Assembly (NCBI GenBank): GCA_029202445.1
Contig: CP119321.1
Location: 2,170,001-2,234,000, forward strand
From: Candidatus Microbacterium phytovorans
Lineage (GTDB): Bacteria > Actinomycetota > Actinomycetes > Actinomycetales > Microbacteriaceae
Direction: 5' to 3'
Length of the DNA: 64,000 bases
The notes beneath the pieces were generated by a model that saw only the letters and a program-made list of their open reading frames with translations, did not search any database and had not been told where the DNA came from. Each line of letters starts with the position of its first letter. The stretch's first letter is position 1. The translations under genes were made by a program, and so were the position numbers. Shown here piece after piece: positions 49,007 through 58,218 of this stretch.

Positions 49007-50392
49007 CTAGAGCGGCTGTTCCCCGGCGCCCCACAGGAGGCGTCGACGGATGCGATCGCCCTCCGCGACCGCATCGGCGGCGACGGCCGCCTCGTCACCG
49101 CCCGTCAACCACCCACCCGTGAGACCCAACCCTTCGACATCGCGCACTGCTGCCCGGATCGCGTCGAGGTCGTCGGCGGCCCCGAGGCGGACCGGAGGTA
49201 GCGTCCCGTCGACGGTGAGACGCGCAGCGGCGACCACCTCGGCGGCGCGCACCGAGGTCCCCCACACCGCGATCGAGGCCGTCAGAGCGTCCGCGACGAC
49301 CGGGGCGTCCGCGGCATCCGTGGCCCGCTGAACGACCGCGACGATGCGCTCATCCGGCGCGAGGCGCGCCCGCAGATCGGGCCGCGCGGCCGTCAGGTCG
49401 ACGATCCGACGCACGTCGCCGGACACGCACGCGACCTCCGGCGCGCCCCCGCCACCGGCCGCCACACCGCGGAGCCGGAGCAGCGCGATGTCGGTGGGCG
49501 CGGTGAGGGGCACCTCGGGCAGCGGCGCGACGTCCGCCAGCAGGGCGAGGGCGCGCGCGTGCCCCGTGGCGACGATGACCGCATCGGCGGGGAGGGTCGT
49601 GCCGTCGTCGAACGCGACGCTCCAGCGCCCCTCCGCACGGGCGAGTCCCGTCACGCGCACGTCGGCGCGCCGGACGACGGCGAACTCCTCCAGTCGAGCC
49701 GCCAGCGCGGCATCCCTCTCCCGCGCGTCGCGGAGCACCGAGCGCGCCGGGGCGGGCTCGCCCTCCGAAGAGACGGCACCCGCGAGCGAGCCGGTGCGGG
49801 TCAGCGCCGTGTTCAGTCCGGGGAGGAGCAGGTCGACATCGATCTCGTCCGGGCTCAGGTCGAGTCGGGCACGGGTGACCGGAGCGACGAGCCGGTCGCA
49901 CACGCGATCGCCCATGCGCGAGCGCACGAGTGCGCCCAGGTTGCGCTCGCGCCCGATCGTCAGCGGCGGGCGCAGCCGGTCGAGATAGGCGCGCCACGTG
50001 CCCGCCCAGCCGATCACGCGCCGGGCCGCAGGGTCCCACGGATTCCCCGGGATGCCGAAGAGCGCTCCCTCGGGCAGCGGTGCGACCGCGGGGTCGTCGC
50101 CGTCGACGCGGCCGATCCAGGTCGCGACCGGCAGGACCGATTCTCGGGAGCCGGTGACACCGATCTCCTCGTGCAACGCCGCGAGCGCCGGGTCATCGGA
50201 GCGGAAGCCGTCGAGATCGGCGCCGACGACCACCCCCGCGAGGTCGGCCCACGTCGGCCCGCTCTCGTCGTCGACCAGCGTGACCGAAAGCCCCACACGC
50301 GCGCACTCGAGCGCCGCTATCGCGCCCGCCGCCCCGATGACGACGACACGGGACTCCCGCGCGTGGGCGATCAGATCGGCGGCGTCGGGCAT
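49007..50392 (-). CDS. FAD-dependent amine-oxidase/protoporphyrinogen-oxidase-like protein
   Basis: 461 aa. An N-terminal dinucleotide fold followed by acidic turn (LVDDESG), and a C-terminal LTGGWLTGGDEAAVAADAV resembling the flavin-binding end of HemY-type oxidases. The glycine-rich loop reads VIGAAGAIAALE instead of GxGxxG, so FAD binding may be altered. The start at 50392 has GGAGG 9 nt upstream, while the Met at 50401 abuts it. Heme-pathway role (hemD is near) is inference. It could be a different flavin oxidase. Confidence 0.72.
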   Translation of the reverse strand: MPDAADLIAHARESRVVVIGAAGAIAALECARVGLSVTLVDDESGPTWADLAGVVVGADLDGFRSDDPALAALHEEIGVTGSRESVLPVATWIGRVDGDDPAVAPLPEGALFGIPGNPWDPAARRVIGWAGTWRAYLDRLRPPLTIGRERNLGALVRSRMGDRVCDRLVAPVTRARLDLSPDEIDVDLLLPGLNTALTRTGSLAGAVSSEGEPAPARSVLRDARERDAALAARLEEFAVVRRADVRVTGLARAEGRWSVAFDDGTTLPADAVIVATGHARALALLADVAPLPEVPLTAPTDIALLRLRGVAAGGGGAPEVACVSGDVRRIVDLTAARPDLRARLAPDERIVAVVQRATDAADAPVVADALTASIAVWGTSVRAAEVVAAARLTVDGTLPPVRLGAADDLDAIRAAVRDVEGLGLTGGWLTGGDEAAVAADAVAEGDRIRRRLLWGAGEQPL

Positions 50393-50408
50393 GGCATCCA
50401 TCCTCCCA

Positions 50409-50441
50409 CCGCCCTGCCCCACCCCGCCGCCCTGCCCCACC
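50409..50441. repeat. Two 15-bp direct repeats in the divergent gap
   Basis: CCGCCCTGCCCCACC occurs at 50409-50423 and 50427-50441 (18-bp period). Confidence 0.8.
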
Positions 50442-50467
50442 GGGCCGCGACCTGCGACCATGGACGC

Positions 50468-51040
50468 ATGGCCCTGCACATCACCGGCGACGTCGACGCC
50501 GACCGCCTCCTGACCGACGACCCGCTCGCCCTGCTGGTCGGCATGCTCCTCGACCAGCAGATCGCGATGGAGACCGCCTTCACCGGCCCCCGCAAGATCG
50601 TCGAGCGAACCGGCTCCGGAGACCGCCTCGACGCCGCACAGCTCGCCGGGTTCGACCCCGCCGCGCTCGCAGCGGTGTTCAAGGAGACCCCCGCCGTGCA
50701 CCGCTTCCCCGGCTCGATGGCCACCCGGGTGCAAGCCCTCTGCCAGGCGCTCGTCGACGACTGGGACGGCGACGCCTCGGCGCTGTGGCGCGATGCCGAC
50801 GGCCCCACCGTGCTGAAGCGCCTCAAGGCGCTGCCGGGATTCGGCGAGCAGAAGGCGAAGATCTTCCTCGCCCTGCTGGGGAAGCAGTACGGCTTCACCG
50901 GCACGGGCTGGCGAGAGGCGTCCGCACCCTACGGCGAAGAGGGCTCGTTCCGATCCGTCGCCGACATCGTCTCGCCGGAGTCGCTCACCAAGGTGCGCGA
51001 GCACAAGCGCGCGATGAAGGCGGCCGCCAAGACCTCCTGA
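50468..51040 (+). CDS. HhH-GPD family protein (DNA-glycosylase-like)
   Basis: 190 aa. The helix-hairpin-helix and Gly/Pro region reads LPGFGEQKAKIFLALLGKQY (about residues 120-140), followed by a stretch lacking the usual catalytic Asp-containing GVDTHV motif. This matches the uncharacterised actinobacterial HhH-GPD family rather than EndoIII or AlkA. DNA repair is possible, activity unproven. No ribosome site is visible at the ATG at 50468, whereas GACCAT lies 6 nt upstream. Confidence 0.82.
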   Translation: MALHITGDVDADRLLTDDPLALLVGMLLDQQIAMETAFTGPRKIVERTGSGDRLDAAQLAGFDPAALAAVFKETPAVHRFPGSMATRVQALCQALVDDWDGDASALWRDADGPTVLKRLKALPGFGEQKAKIFLALLGKQYGFTGTGWREASAPYGEEGSFRSVADIVSPESLTKVREHKRAMKAAAKTS

Positions 51041-51061
51041 CCTCTCGTCGATTCGGACTTG

Positions 51062-51082
51062 CCCCACCGCGCGCGGTAGGGG
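51062..51082. terminator. Short hairpin after the HhH-GPD gene
   Basis: CCCCACCGC pairs with GCGGTAGGGG around a central GC, 21 nt after the stop. It could equally be an operator for the next gene. Confidence 0.45.
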
Positions 51083-51160
51083 AGGGTGGTGAAGATGCCG
51101 TGCGGGCGGTGTCGACATCTGCGCGGTTCTCCGTGCGCTCGGGAATCTGGGAGCCCACTC

Positions 51161-53860
51161 ATGAAGCATCGCGCCGCGGCCGTCGTGACCGCCCTCGCCC
51201 TCGTGACCGGAGGCGGCGCCCTCGCCGTCCCCTTGGTCGCCGAGCCCTCGGCATCCGAGGTGTCGGCTGCGGCCGCCCCGGGCGTGACCCTTCACACGAC
51301 CGGGATGCCGGTTCCCGGTCCGCTCACCGACCAGCCCAAGGTTCGCACCGCGACCGCGGCGCCGGGCGCACCCGACACCTCGACGATCGCCGACGGAGCG
51401 CTGGACGCCGTCGTCGACTCGCTCGAGAACGACCGCAGGCTTCCCTCCGGTCTCGCCTCGAAGGTGACCGTCGACGGCGACCTCATCCGCGTCGAGGTCT
51501 CCTTCGACGACGAGGCCGCCGTCCGATCGGCGATCGCCGCCGTCGGCGGCGAGAACGTCGCCCCCGTCACCGATGACCTCCTCGCGGTCTCGGTGCCCGC
51601 GTCGGGGGTCGCGAGGCTCGAGGCATCCGACGCGGTTCGCGCCGTCGCTCTCCCGACCTTCGCGGTTCCGCAGCCGGCGCAGATCGCGGTCCCCGCGACC
51701 GTCGGCACGAACGGCGGCGACGTCTACGACAAGACCCAGATCGCTCAGTGGCACGGACTCGGACTCACCGGCGCAGGCGTCTCGGTGGGCATCATCGACT
51801 ACTTCCGCAGCAGCACTTGGAACGACGCCCGCGCTCAGGGCGAAGTGCCCGCCGCGGCCGGCACCTACTGCCGCTGGGGCGGCGCATCGTGCAACGCCCT
51901 CGACACGCCCGCGTCGGCCGATAGCGGTGCGCACGGCGTCGCCGTCGCCGAAGCCATCCACGACATGGCCCCCGGTGCGAAGCTCTACCTCGTCACGGTG
52001 GCCAGCAACGAAGACCTCCGCAAGGCGATCGACTACCTGGCGGCCAAGAAGGTCAAGATCATCAGCCGCTCCCTCGGCGGCTTCTACGACGGTCCCGGTG
52101 ACGGCACCGGCACGTCGGCGAAGCTCGTGGACTACGCCGTGTCCCAAGGGATGACCTGGTTCAACGCGGCGGGCAATGCCGGCGCCTACCTCATCACCGC
52201 GGACGACGACACGAAGGTCGCCGTCGGCGGATACTGGCGCGGCAAGTGGCGCGACACGAACAAGAACAAGTGGATGGAGTTCGCCCACCCCGTGCGCACC
52301 GACGACGGCACCGTCGTCAAAGACGCGGACGGCAACACCGTGTACGAGTACTACGAAAGCCTCACCGTCGTGTGCTCCGACAGCTTCCGCCTGCGTTGGA
52401 GCGACTGGGGCGTGAGCGACCCGACCGACTACGACATCTACCGCATCCGGCCCAGCGGCTCGACGGCGGGCTACTACAACGTCGCCCAGAAGAAGGGCGT
52501 GGCGCCGCTGGAGATGCGCAACGGAAGCGTCGCCCACTGGGGTTGCACCGAAGGCTCCCTCATCGAGGTCGGCATCTACAAGGCCCGCAATGGCAGCAGC
52601 AGCGCGAGCGACATCCTCGAACTCGCAGGCAACAGCGCCGACATCATCTACGCCCCCGTTTCCGCCGGCAGCGCCGGACAGGCGTTCATCGACAGCAAGA
52701 ACAAGGGTATGGCCGCTGTCGGCGCCGTCGACCCCGTCGCCGGGACGACGATCGCGGGCTACAGCTCGCGCGGACCGACCAACGACGGGCGCATCAACCC
52801 CAAGCTGAGCGCCGGGTCGAACTTCACCAGTCGCGCCTACACCCTCGAAAGCGGCGGACGCTTCAACGGCACGAGCGCCGCGACACCCGTCGTCGCGGGC
52901 GCCGCCGCCGTCGCACTCGAGCGCTTCGACACCAAGAGCCCTGCACAGCTGGTCGAGTATCTGCGCACCCAGACCACCGACCGCGGCGCAGTCGGTGTCG
53001 ACAACACCTACGGCACCGGCGAGCTCATCATGAAGTCGCTGCCGATCGCCGCGTTCAGCTCCACCCCCGCCCCCACGATCTCCGGATCGCGGACCGTGGG
53101 CGTGACGCTGACGGCATCCGTCGCCTGGACGCCGAAGCCTCGCACGGTGACCTATCAGTGGTACCGCGGCGAGACCGCGATCGCCGGAGCGACCGCCGCC
53201 ACGTACACGCTCACCGCCGAGGACGACGGCCAGCGGATCCGGGTCGACGCGACCGGCGCACGCCCCGCGTTCACCTCGACCACCGTGGCCTCGGCCTACA
53301 CCGGAACGATCACCAAGCCGTTTGCCGCGGCTCCCGCACCGAAGATCACCGGCACACTCAAGGTCGGCAAGAAGCTCACCGCCGCCGTCGGTACGTGGTC
53401 GCCGGTGCCGACCACGCTCACGTACCAGTGGAAGTCCAACGATCGCAGCATCAGCGGAGCCACCAAGAGCACGTACGTCGTGAGCTCGACGGACGTCGGC
53501 AAGCGGCTGACGGTCTCGGTCACCGCGACGGCGGCCGGCTACACGAAGACGACGAAGACGAGCGCGAAGACGGCGGTCGTCATCCGACCGTTCACGACGT
53601 CACCGACGCCGAAGATCACCGGCACCGCGAAGGTCGGCAAGAAGCTCACGGCATCCGCGGGCACCTGGTCGCCCAAGCCCTCGAAGCTGACGTACCAGTG
53701 GAAGGCGGACGGCAAGGTCATCAAGGGCGCGACGGGCAAGACCTACACGATCACGTCGTCTCGGGCCGGGAAGCGGATCACGGTCACCGTCACGGCGAGC
53801 AGGAGCGGGTACACGACCACCGCGAAGACGAGCGCGAAGACGGCGACCGTCAAGCGCTGA
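51161..53860 (+). CDS. Secreted subtilisin-like serine protease with Ig-like repeats
   Basis: 899 aa. Signal peptide (about residues 1-25), a propeptide-like region to about 190, then an S8 catalytic domain: Asp near 212 (VGIIDYF), His near 258 (SGAHGVAVAEAIHDMAPGA), oxyanion Asn (NAAGNAG) and Ser near 571 (NGTSAATP). Some 150 residues with many Tyr/Trp/Cys are inserted between the Asn and Ser. Three Ig-like repeats (about 632-899) carry YQW and ITGTxKVGKKLTA motifs. No sorting signal, so it is released or cell-wall bound through the repeats. Confidence 0.9.
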   Translation: MKHRAAAVVTALALVTGGGALAVPLVAEPSASEVSAAAAPGVTLHTTGMPVPGPLTDQPKVRTATAAPGAPDTSTIADGALDAVVDSLENDRRLPSGLASKVTVDGDLIRVEVSFDDEAAVRSAIAAVGGENVAPVTDDLLAVSVPASGVARLEASDAVRAVALPTFAVPQPAQIAVPATVGTNGGDVYDKTQIAQWHGLGLTGAGVSVGIIDYFRSSTWNDARAQGEVPAAAGTYCRWGGASCNALDTPASADSGAHGVAVAEAIHDMAPGAKLYLVTVASNEDLRKAIDYLAAKKVKIISRSLGGFYDGPGDGTGTSAKLVDYAVSQGMTWFNAAGNAGAYLITADDDTKVAVGGYWRGKWRDTNKNKWMEFAHPVRTDDGTVVKDADGNTVYEYYESLTVVCSDSFRLRWSDWGVSDPTDYDIYRIRPSGSTAGYYNVAQKKGVAPLEMRNGSVAHWGCTEGSLIEVGIYKARNGSSSASDILELAGNSADIIYAPVSAGSAGQAFIDSKNKGMAAVGAVDPVAGTTIAGYSSRGPTNDGRINPKLSAGSNFTSRAYTLESGGRFNGTSAATPVVAGAAAVALERFDTKSPAQLVEYLRTQTTDRGAVGVDNTYGTGELIMKSLPIAAFSSTPAPTISGSRTVGVTLTASVAWTPKPRTVTYQWYRGETAIAGATAATYTLTAEDDGQRIRVDATGARPAFTSTTVASAYTGTITKPFAAAPAPKITGTLKVGKKLTAAVGTWSPVPTTLTYQWKSNDRSISGATKSTYVVSSTDVGKRLTVSVTATAAGYTKTTKTSAKTAVVIRPFTTSPTPKITGTAKVGKKLTASAGTWSPKPSKLTYQWKADGKVIKGATGKTYTITSSRAGKRITVTVTASRSGYTTTAKTSAKTATVKR

Positions 53861-53876
53861 CCGCTCTCTCGCGGAG

Positions 53877-53914
53877 GAACGGCCGTCGTGGAGCCTCGCT
53901 CCCGGCGGCCGTTC
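53877..53914 (+). terminator. Terminator hairpin of the protease gene
   Basis: GAACGGCCG (53877-53885) pairs perfectly with CGGCCGTTC (53906-53914), 16 nt after the stop. Confidence 0.7.
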
Positions 53915-53919
53915 GTCGC

Positions 53920-54007
53920 TAACTCCTTCGATCCGGTGAGCGACGTGGCCGGGCGGCGCGCGATAGCGCGGCCAGGCCCCCGGCACGATGCAAGATCGAA
54001 GGAGTTA
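53920..54007. repeat. Large inverted repeat between protease and glyS genes
   Basis: TAACTCCTTCGAT (53920-53932) pairs perfectly with ATCGAAGGAGTTA (53995-54007). The 62-bp interior contains further pairing around GGCGCGCGATAGCGCG. Its termini resemble those of a small non-autonomous element, but no target duplication is evident. Confidence 0.75.
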
Positions 54008-54047
54008 CCGACGGCACACGACGGGCACCGCGACGGTGCGCGCGGCG

Positions 54048-55436
54048 TCAGGCGCCGCGGAGGCGCTCGGCGAGGTAGCCGTGCAGCGCGTCGAGCGGCA
54101 CCCGCTCCTGCGCCATCGTGTCGCGGTCGCGGACGGTGACGGCGTGATCGTCGAGCGAGTCGAAGTCGACGGTGACGCAGAAGGGCGTGCCCACCTCGTC
54201 CTGCCGGCGGTAGCGGCGCCCGATCGCGCCGGCGTCGTCGAAGTCGACGTTCCAGCCCTGAGCGCGCAGGGCGTCGGCCGTCTCGCGCGCCAGCGGCGAC
54301 AGCTTCTCGTTGCGGCTCAGCGGGAGAACCGCGACCTTCACGGGGGCCAGGCGCGGGTCGAGCTTCAGCACGGTGCGGGTGTCGGTGCCGCCCTTCGCGT
54401 TCGCCACTTCCTCCTCGACGTAGGCGTCGACGAGGAAGGCCATCATCGACCGGGTGAGACCGAACGACGGCTCGATGACGTACGGCACATACTTCTCTCC
54501 GGACGCCTGGTCGAAGTACGTCAGCGACTGACCGGATGCCTCGATGTGGCTCGACAGGTCGAAATCGGTGCGGTTGGCGACGCCCATGAGCTCGCCCCAC
54601 TCCTTGCCCGGGAAGCCGAAGCGGTACTCGAAGTCGATCGTGCCGGCGGAGTAGTGCGCGCGCTCGTGCTCGGGCACGTCGAACTGGCGCATGTTCTCGG
54701 GGTCGAGGCCGAGGTCGATGAACCAGTCCCAGCACGCCTGCACCCAGTGCTCGAACCACTGCTGCGCTTCGGCGGGCGGTGTGAAGAACTCGATCTCCAT
54801 CTGCTCGAACTCGCGCGTGCGGAAGATGAAGTTGCCGGGCGTGATCTCGTTGCGGAAGGCCTTGCCGACCTGGCCGATGCCGAAGGGCGGCTTCTTGCGG
54901 GATGCCGTGAGCACGTTGGAGAAGTTCACGAAGATGCCCTGCGCGGTCTCGGGGCGCAGGAAGTACAGGCCGGACTCGTCGTCGACGACGCCGAGGTACG
55001 TCTTCACGAGACCCGAGAAGGCCTTCGGCTCGGTGTACTGGCCCTTGGTGCCGCAGTTCGGGCAGGGCACGTCGGCCAGGCCGTTCTCGGCGGTGCGGCC
55101 CTTGCGCGCTTCGAAGTCCTCGATGAGGTTGTCCGCGCGGAAGCGCTTGTGGCAGTGCAGGCACTCCACGAGCGGATCGGTGAAGGTCGCGACGTGACCC
55201 GACGCCTCCCAGACGCGCTTCGGGAGGATCACGGAGGAGTCGAGGCCGACCATGTCGCCGCGCCCGCGGACGAACGTCTGCCACCACTGCCGCCGGATGT
55301 TCTCCTTGAGCTCGGTGCCGAGGGGGCCGTAGTCCCAGGCCGAACGCGAACCGCCGTAGATCTCACCGGCCTGGAACACGAACCCGCGATGGCGGGCGAG
55401 GGCGATGACTTTGTCGAGACGGGACTGCTCGGCCAC
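54048..55436 (-). CDS. glyS: Glycyl-tRNA synthetase (alpha2 type)
   Basis: 462 aa. Class II synthetase of the single-chain archaeal/eukaryal/actinobacterial kind. Motif 2 region [19 protein letters not shown], Gly-site sequence GIFVNF, motif 3 in [13 protein letters not shown], zinc-type Cys pairs CLHC and CPNC, and the C-terminal anticodon-binding domain ([10 protein letters not shown]). The GTG at 55436 follows GGAGCCACC. A longer ATG-started frame upstream is not conserved-looking. Confidence 0.96.
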   Translation of the reverse strand: MAEQSRLDKVIALARHRGFVFQAGEIYGGSRSAWDYGPLGTELKENIRRQWWQTFVRGRGDMVGLDSSVILPKRVWEASGHVATFTDPLVECLHCHKRFRADNLIEDFEARKGRTAENGLADVPCPNCGTKGQYTEPKAFSGLVKTYLGVVDDESGLYFLRPETAQGIFVNFSNVLTASRKKPPFGIGQVGKAFRNEITPGNFIFRTREFEQMEIEFFTPPAEAQQWFEHWVQACWDWFIDLGLDPENMRQFDVPEHERAHYSAGTIDFEYRFGFPGKEWGELMGVANRTDFDLSSHIEASGQSLTYFDQASGEKYVPYVIEPSFGLTRSMMAFLVDAYVEEEVANAKGGTDTRTVLKLDPRLAPVKVAVLPLSRNEKLSPLARETADALRAQGWNVDFDDAGAIGRRYRRQDEVGTPFCVTVDFDSLDDHAVTVRDRDTMAQERVPLDALHGYLAERLRGA

Positions 55437-55706
55437 AGGTGGCTCCAAATGGTCGGTTCGAGTGGGTGCGGAAGCCCGCGGATGCCGGGGGCACGCGCAG
55501 CGCGCTCCGGCATCCGTCAAGTCTAGCCGCGGGGACTTGGCCCCACGGGCCGACCGCAGGCGACCGGCTACCATGTCGCGCGGGAGCGAGAGAACCGGCT
55601 TGAGGACGCGAGGCTTGCTCGTCAAGGTGGTGCTAGAGCACCCTCTGGCCAGTTCCAGGATCCAGGAGAAGATCCCGCCGCAATCTCGGCGTCGACGCAA
55701 GCAACG
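55437..55706. other. Intergenic region upstream of glyS
   Basis: No convincing gene. A plus-strand TACCAT box (55569-55574) sits in the 13-mer CTACCATGTCGCG, which recurs at 57116-57128 before the methyltransferase gene. Sequence beyond it is less GC-rich and uses codons unlike the neighbours. A small RNA or gene remnant is possible. Confidence 0.4.
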
Positions 55707-56331
55707 TCACTTCAAGACACAGTTGCCGGTGTTTGGGTTCCGCGCGAAGTCACGGATAACGCTCTTGGCTCCGCTCTTTCCGCCCGGCGTGTAACCGGGC
55801 GGAAAGAGCAACGAAACACTACCTACGGCCTGGTAGCTGCGCGTGGCAGCGAGACATGCCAGATCGCCGCCGACACGCAAACTTCCCCGCCCAGACTTCG
55901 TTGACACGAGGCCCAAGCGTCCACCCGTGATGTCGGTCATTCTCGAAGATGCCGTGATCTGTGTGAACTGGGCGTCCAACGGCACGGTGCCTGTGCAGGT
56001 CACGATCAGATGAGCGTTCACTCGCTTGAAGCCTGAACTATCTCCCGCGTGTGGGTAGTCATAGCGCCCCTTACACGTGATCGTCTTCAGTCCTGACACG
56101 GCTGTGCAGCGCATCGAGCGTGGTCCGGCCATCGGCGATCGCGTGGACACGATCGCGAGCATCAGCCGAGACCCCGTCCGCTCGGACTGCCTCGCCGATG
56201 ACGAAACCGTCCGGCTCCTGCTCCGCCGCCAACGCGGCTGGGGGCGCAGCCGTGGCGAATGACCAGATCAGCGCTGCTACCACCGCCACCAGCAATACTC
56301 TGGAAATGGCGCGATCGGCTTCCCTTATCAT
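55707..56331 (-). pseudogene. Exported protein gene split by an apparent single-base frameshift
   Basis: From the ATG at 56331 (after AGGGGACG) the first frame gives a clear signal peptide (SRVLLVAVVAALIWSFATAA, cleavage near APPAALA) and 50 mature residues, then stops at 56071. The +1 frame continues without a break to 55707: it holds TITCKGRYDYPHAGD, VTCTGTVPL, LACLAA and NCVLK, four regularly spaced Cys as expected for a secreted disulfide protein. Joining the frames near 56085 gives about 208 aa. It is either a pseudogene, a sequencing error, or programmed frameshifting. Function not recognised. GC is lower than neighbours. Confidence 0.65.
55773..55809. repeat. Perfect 15-bp inverted repeat inside the frameshifted gene
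   Basis: GCTCTTTCCGCCCGG (55773-55787) pairs with CCGGGCGGAAAGAGC (55795-55809), 7-nt loop. It has the form of a strong terminator or RNA hairpin but lies within the second reading frame. Confidence 0.85.
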
Positions 56332-56461
56332 GACAACGTCCCCTCATTGAACAGAGCAGCAGTGTCACAGAATGTGGCAGTGGCCGCGCGCGTATTCCAC
56401 AGGTGCGATCTGAGACAGCATCGGAGTCGCGCGGGCCAGCGATCGGCGAGGAGGAGAAACG

Positions 56462-57070
56462 ATGATCGGCGAGATTTCTCGCACGGAGCTCACGTGGTTC
56501 GAGCAGTGGATCGAGCAGGACCGGTTGACGCCGCCGGCAGAGGCGGTCCGTCGCGTAGTCATCCTCCACCCGGGTACGAGGTGGGTGCCCGAGCGCGTGC
56601 GTCTCGGACGCCCCCCGTACGAGAACGGTCCGGACGATGCCCGGGCGTCGGAGGAGCAGCGACTCCTGCTGGAACAGTGCCTGCACGACACTCTCGGTCC
56701 GCGTGCGCGGTGCTCGATCGCGCTGTACGCGGGCTTCCTCTCGGAGAGCGATGACGGTCGCTCCGAAGGCTTCGACGAACCGAGCGGAACCTGGCACCGC
56801 GGTCGGCTGAACTACGTGCTCTTCTCGGGAGAACTGCACGAATGCGCCTACGCCGGTGTCGACCGACGCTGGGGGTCCGGGCGGACTTTCCTGCCCGGCG
56901 CGCCATTCCCGATCGTCGAGCTCAGCTACCTCTGGACCGATGATCGCTCGGTTTTCGTCGCGTCACCGCCCGATACCGGCGCGACGATCGCGCACGGACC
57001 GGACTCACTGCTCGACCGGCTGATCTCGCTGCCCGAGCTTCGCGCGCAGGAATGGCTCGCCTCCGCCTGA
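56462..57070 (+). CDS. Hypothetical protein
   Basis: 202 aa, not recognised. Soluble, acidic, Trp-rich in places (ELTWFEQWIEQDRL, WVPERVRLG, WHRGRLNYVLFSGELHECAY). The C-terminal half alternates strands and short loops. The ATG at 56462 follows a strong GGAGGAG site. It sits between the frameshifted secreted gene (divergent) and a methyltransferase gene on the same strand (77 nt). No signal peptide or membrane span. Confidence 0.72.
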   Translation: MIGEISRTELTWFEQWIEQDRLTPPAEAVRRVVILHPGTRWVPERVRLGRPPYENGPDDARASEEQRLLLEQCLHDTLGPRARCSIALYAGFLSESDDGRSEGFDEPSGTWHRGRLNYVLFSGELHECAYAGVDRRWGSGRTFLPGAPFPIVELSYLWTDDRSVFVASPPDTGATIAHGPDSLLDRLISLPELRAQEWLASA

Positions 57071-57116
57071 CACCACCTCGGAGCCTGCCCCTCTCGCACC
57101 GGCGCACAGGCGGGAC

Positions 57117-57122
57117 TACCAT
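57117..57122 (+). promoter_or_regulatory. -10 box candidate for the methyltransferase gene
   Basis: TACCAT within CTACCATGTCGCG, about 25 nt before the GTG at 57148. Confidence 0.4.
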
Positions 57123-57147
57123 GTCGCGGGTCGGGTGAGGAGGCGCG

Positions 57148-58206
57148 GTGGACGAGGCGGAGGCGTTCGCGGACGAGGTGTTCCACCGGCTCGTCGGCGG
57201 ATTCGAGATCCTGTCGATCTATGTCGGCGATCGGCTGGGCCTGTACCGCGCGCTCGTGGAGCGGCCGCGCACGGTCAGCGAGCTGGCCGAGGCCACCGGG
57301 ATGCATCCGAGGTACGCCCGGGAGTGGCTTGAGCAGCAGGCGACCGCCGGCATCCTCACCGCGGACGGTGACATGTTCGCCCTTCCTCCGGCTCGCGCGG
57401 CGGTGCTCGCCGATCCCGACTCGCTGCTGTCGTCGGCGCCGCTGGCGAGGATGATGGCCGCCGCCGCGATGCGCCTCCCCGAGCTCCTCACCGCGTACCG
57501 GTCGGGAGGCGGCGTGGGGTGGGCGGCGTTCGGACCCGACGCGCGTGACGCGCAGGGCGACGTCAACCGTCCCTGGTTCGAGCAGCGCCTCGGAGCGGCG
57601 CTCTCCTCCGTGCCGGACGTGGATGCCGTGCTCTCCCGACCGGGGGCGTGCATCGCCGACGTGGGGTGCGGGCACGGATGGTCGACGATCGCGCTCGCGC
57701 GCGCCTATCCGTCGGCGAAAGTGGAGGGCTTCGACATCGACGCCCCGTCGCTCGAGGCGGCACGCATGCACGCCGAGGGTGTGGCATCCGTGTCGTTCAC
57801 CCTGCTCGACGGGGAACGCCTCGACCAGGGCAGGGAGGGGACGTTCGATGCGGCGTTCGTGTTCGAAGCACTGCACGACATGCCCGACCCCGTCGCGGTG
57901 CTCACGGCGGTGCGCCGGTCACTTCGGCCGGACGGGGTGCTCGTCGTGATGGACGAGGCGGTGGCCGACGTGTTCGCGCCGTCCGGCGACGGCGCGCCCG
58001 GCGACGACATCGAGCGCATCATGTACGGCTACAGCCTGTTCATCTGCCTGCCGGACTCGATGTCGACGCCGGGCTCGGTCGCGACGGGCACGGTGATGCG
58101 TCAGCCCACTCTCGAGCGCTACGCACGCGGAGCGGGATTCTCCCGGGTCGAGGTGCTGCCGATCGAAGGCTTCGCGGCCTTCCGGTTCTCCGCCCTGAGG
58201 CCCTGA
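57148..58206 (+). CDS. SAM-dependent methyltransferase with N-terminal winged helix
   Basis: 352 aa. The N-terminal dimerisation/winged-helix region (about 15-90: RTVSELAEATGMHPRYAREW) is like that of O-methyltransferases. SAM-binding motif I IADVGCGHGWST near residue 175, acidic motif II EGFDIDAPS, and EALHDMPDP as post-motif. The C terminus has a regulatory-looking hydrophobic segment. The GTG at 57148 follows GAGGAGGCG. Substrate unknown. Resembles mycobacterial Rv2258c-type enzymes. Confidence 0.85.
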   Translation: MDEAEAFADEVFHRLVGGFEILSIYVGDRLGLYRALVERPRTVSELAEATGMHPRYAREWLEQQATAGILTADGDMFALPPARAAVLADPDSLLSSAPLARMMAAAAMRLPELLTAYRSGGGVGWAAFGPDARDAQGDVNRPWFEQRLGAALSSVPDVDAVLSRPGACIADVGCGHGWSTIALARAYPSAKVEGFDIDAPSLEAARMHAEGVASVSFTLLDGERLDQGREGTFDAAFVFEALHDMPDPVAVLTAVRRSLRPDGVLVVMDEAVADVFAPSGDGAPGDDIERIMYGYSLFICLPDSMSTPGSVATGTVMRQPTLERYARGAGFSRVEVLPIEGFAAFRFSALRP

Positions 58207-58218
58207 ACTTACCGCCGG

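Noticed and set aside
53920..54007. Attachment site of an integrated element
   Set aside because: It is an inverted, not direct, repeat, and no integrase or tRNA gene is adjacent.
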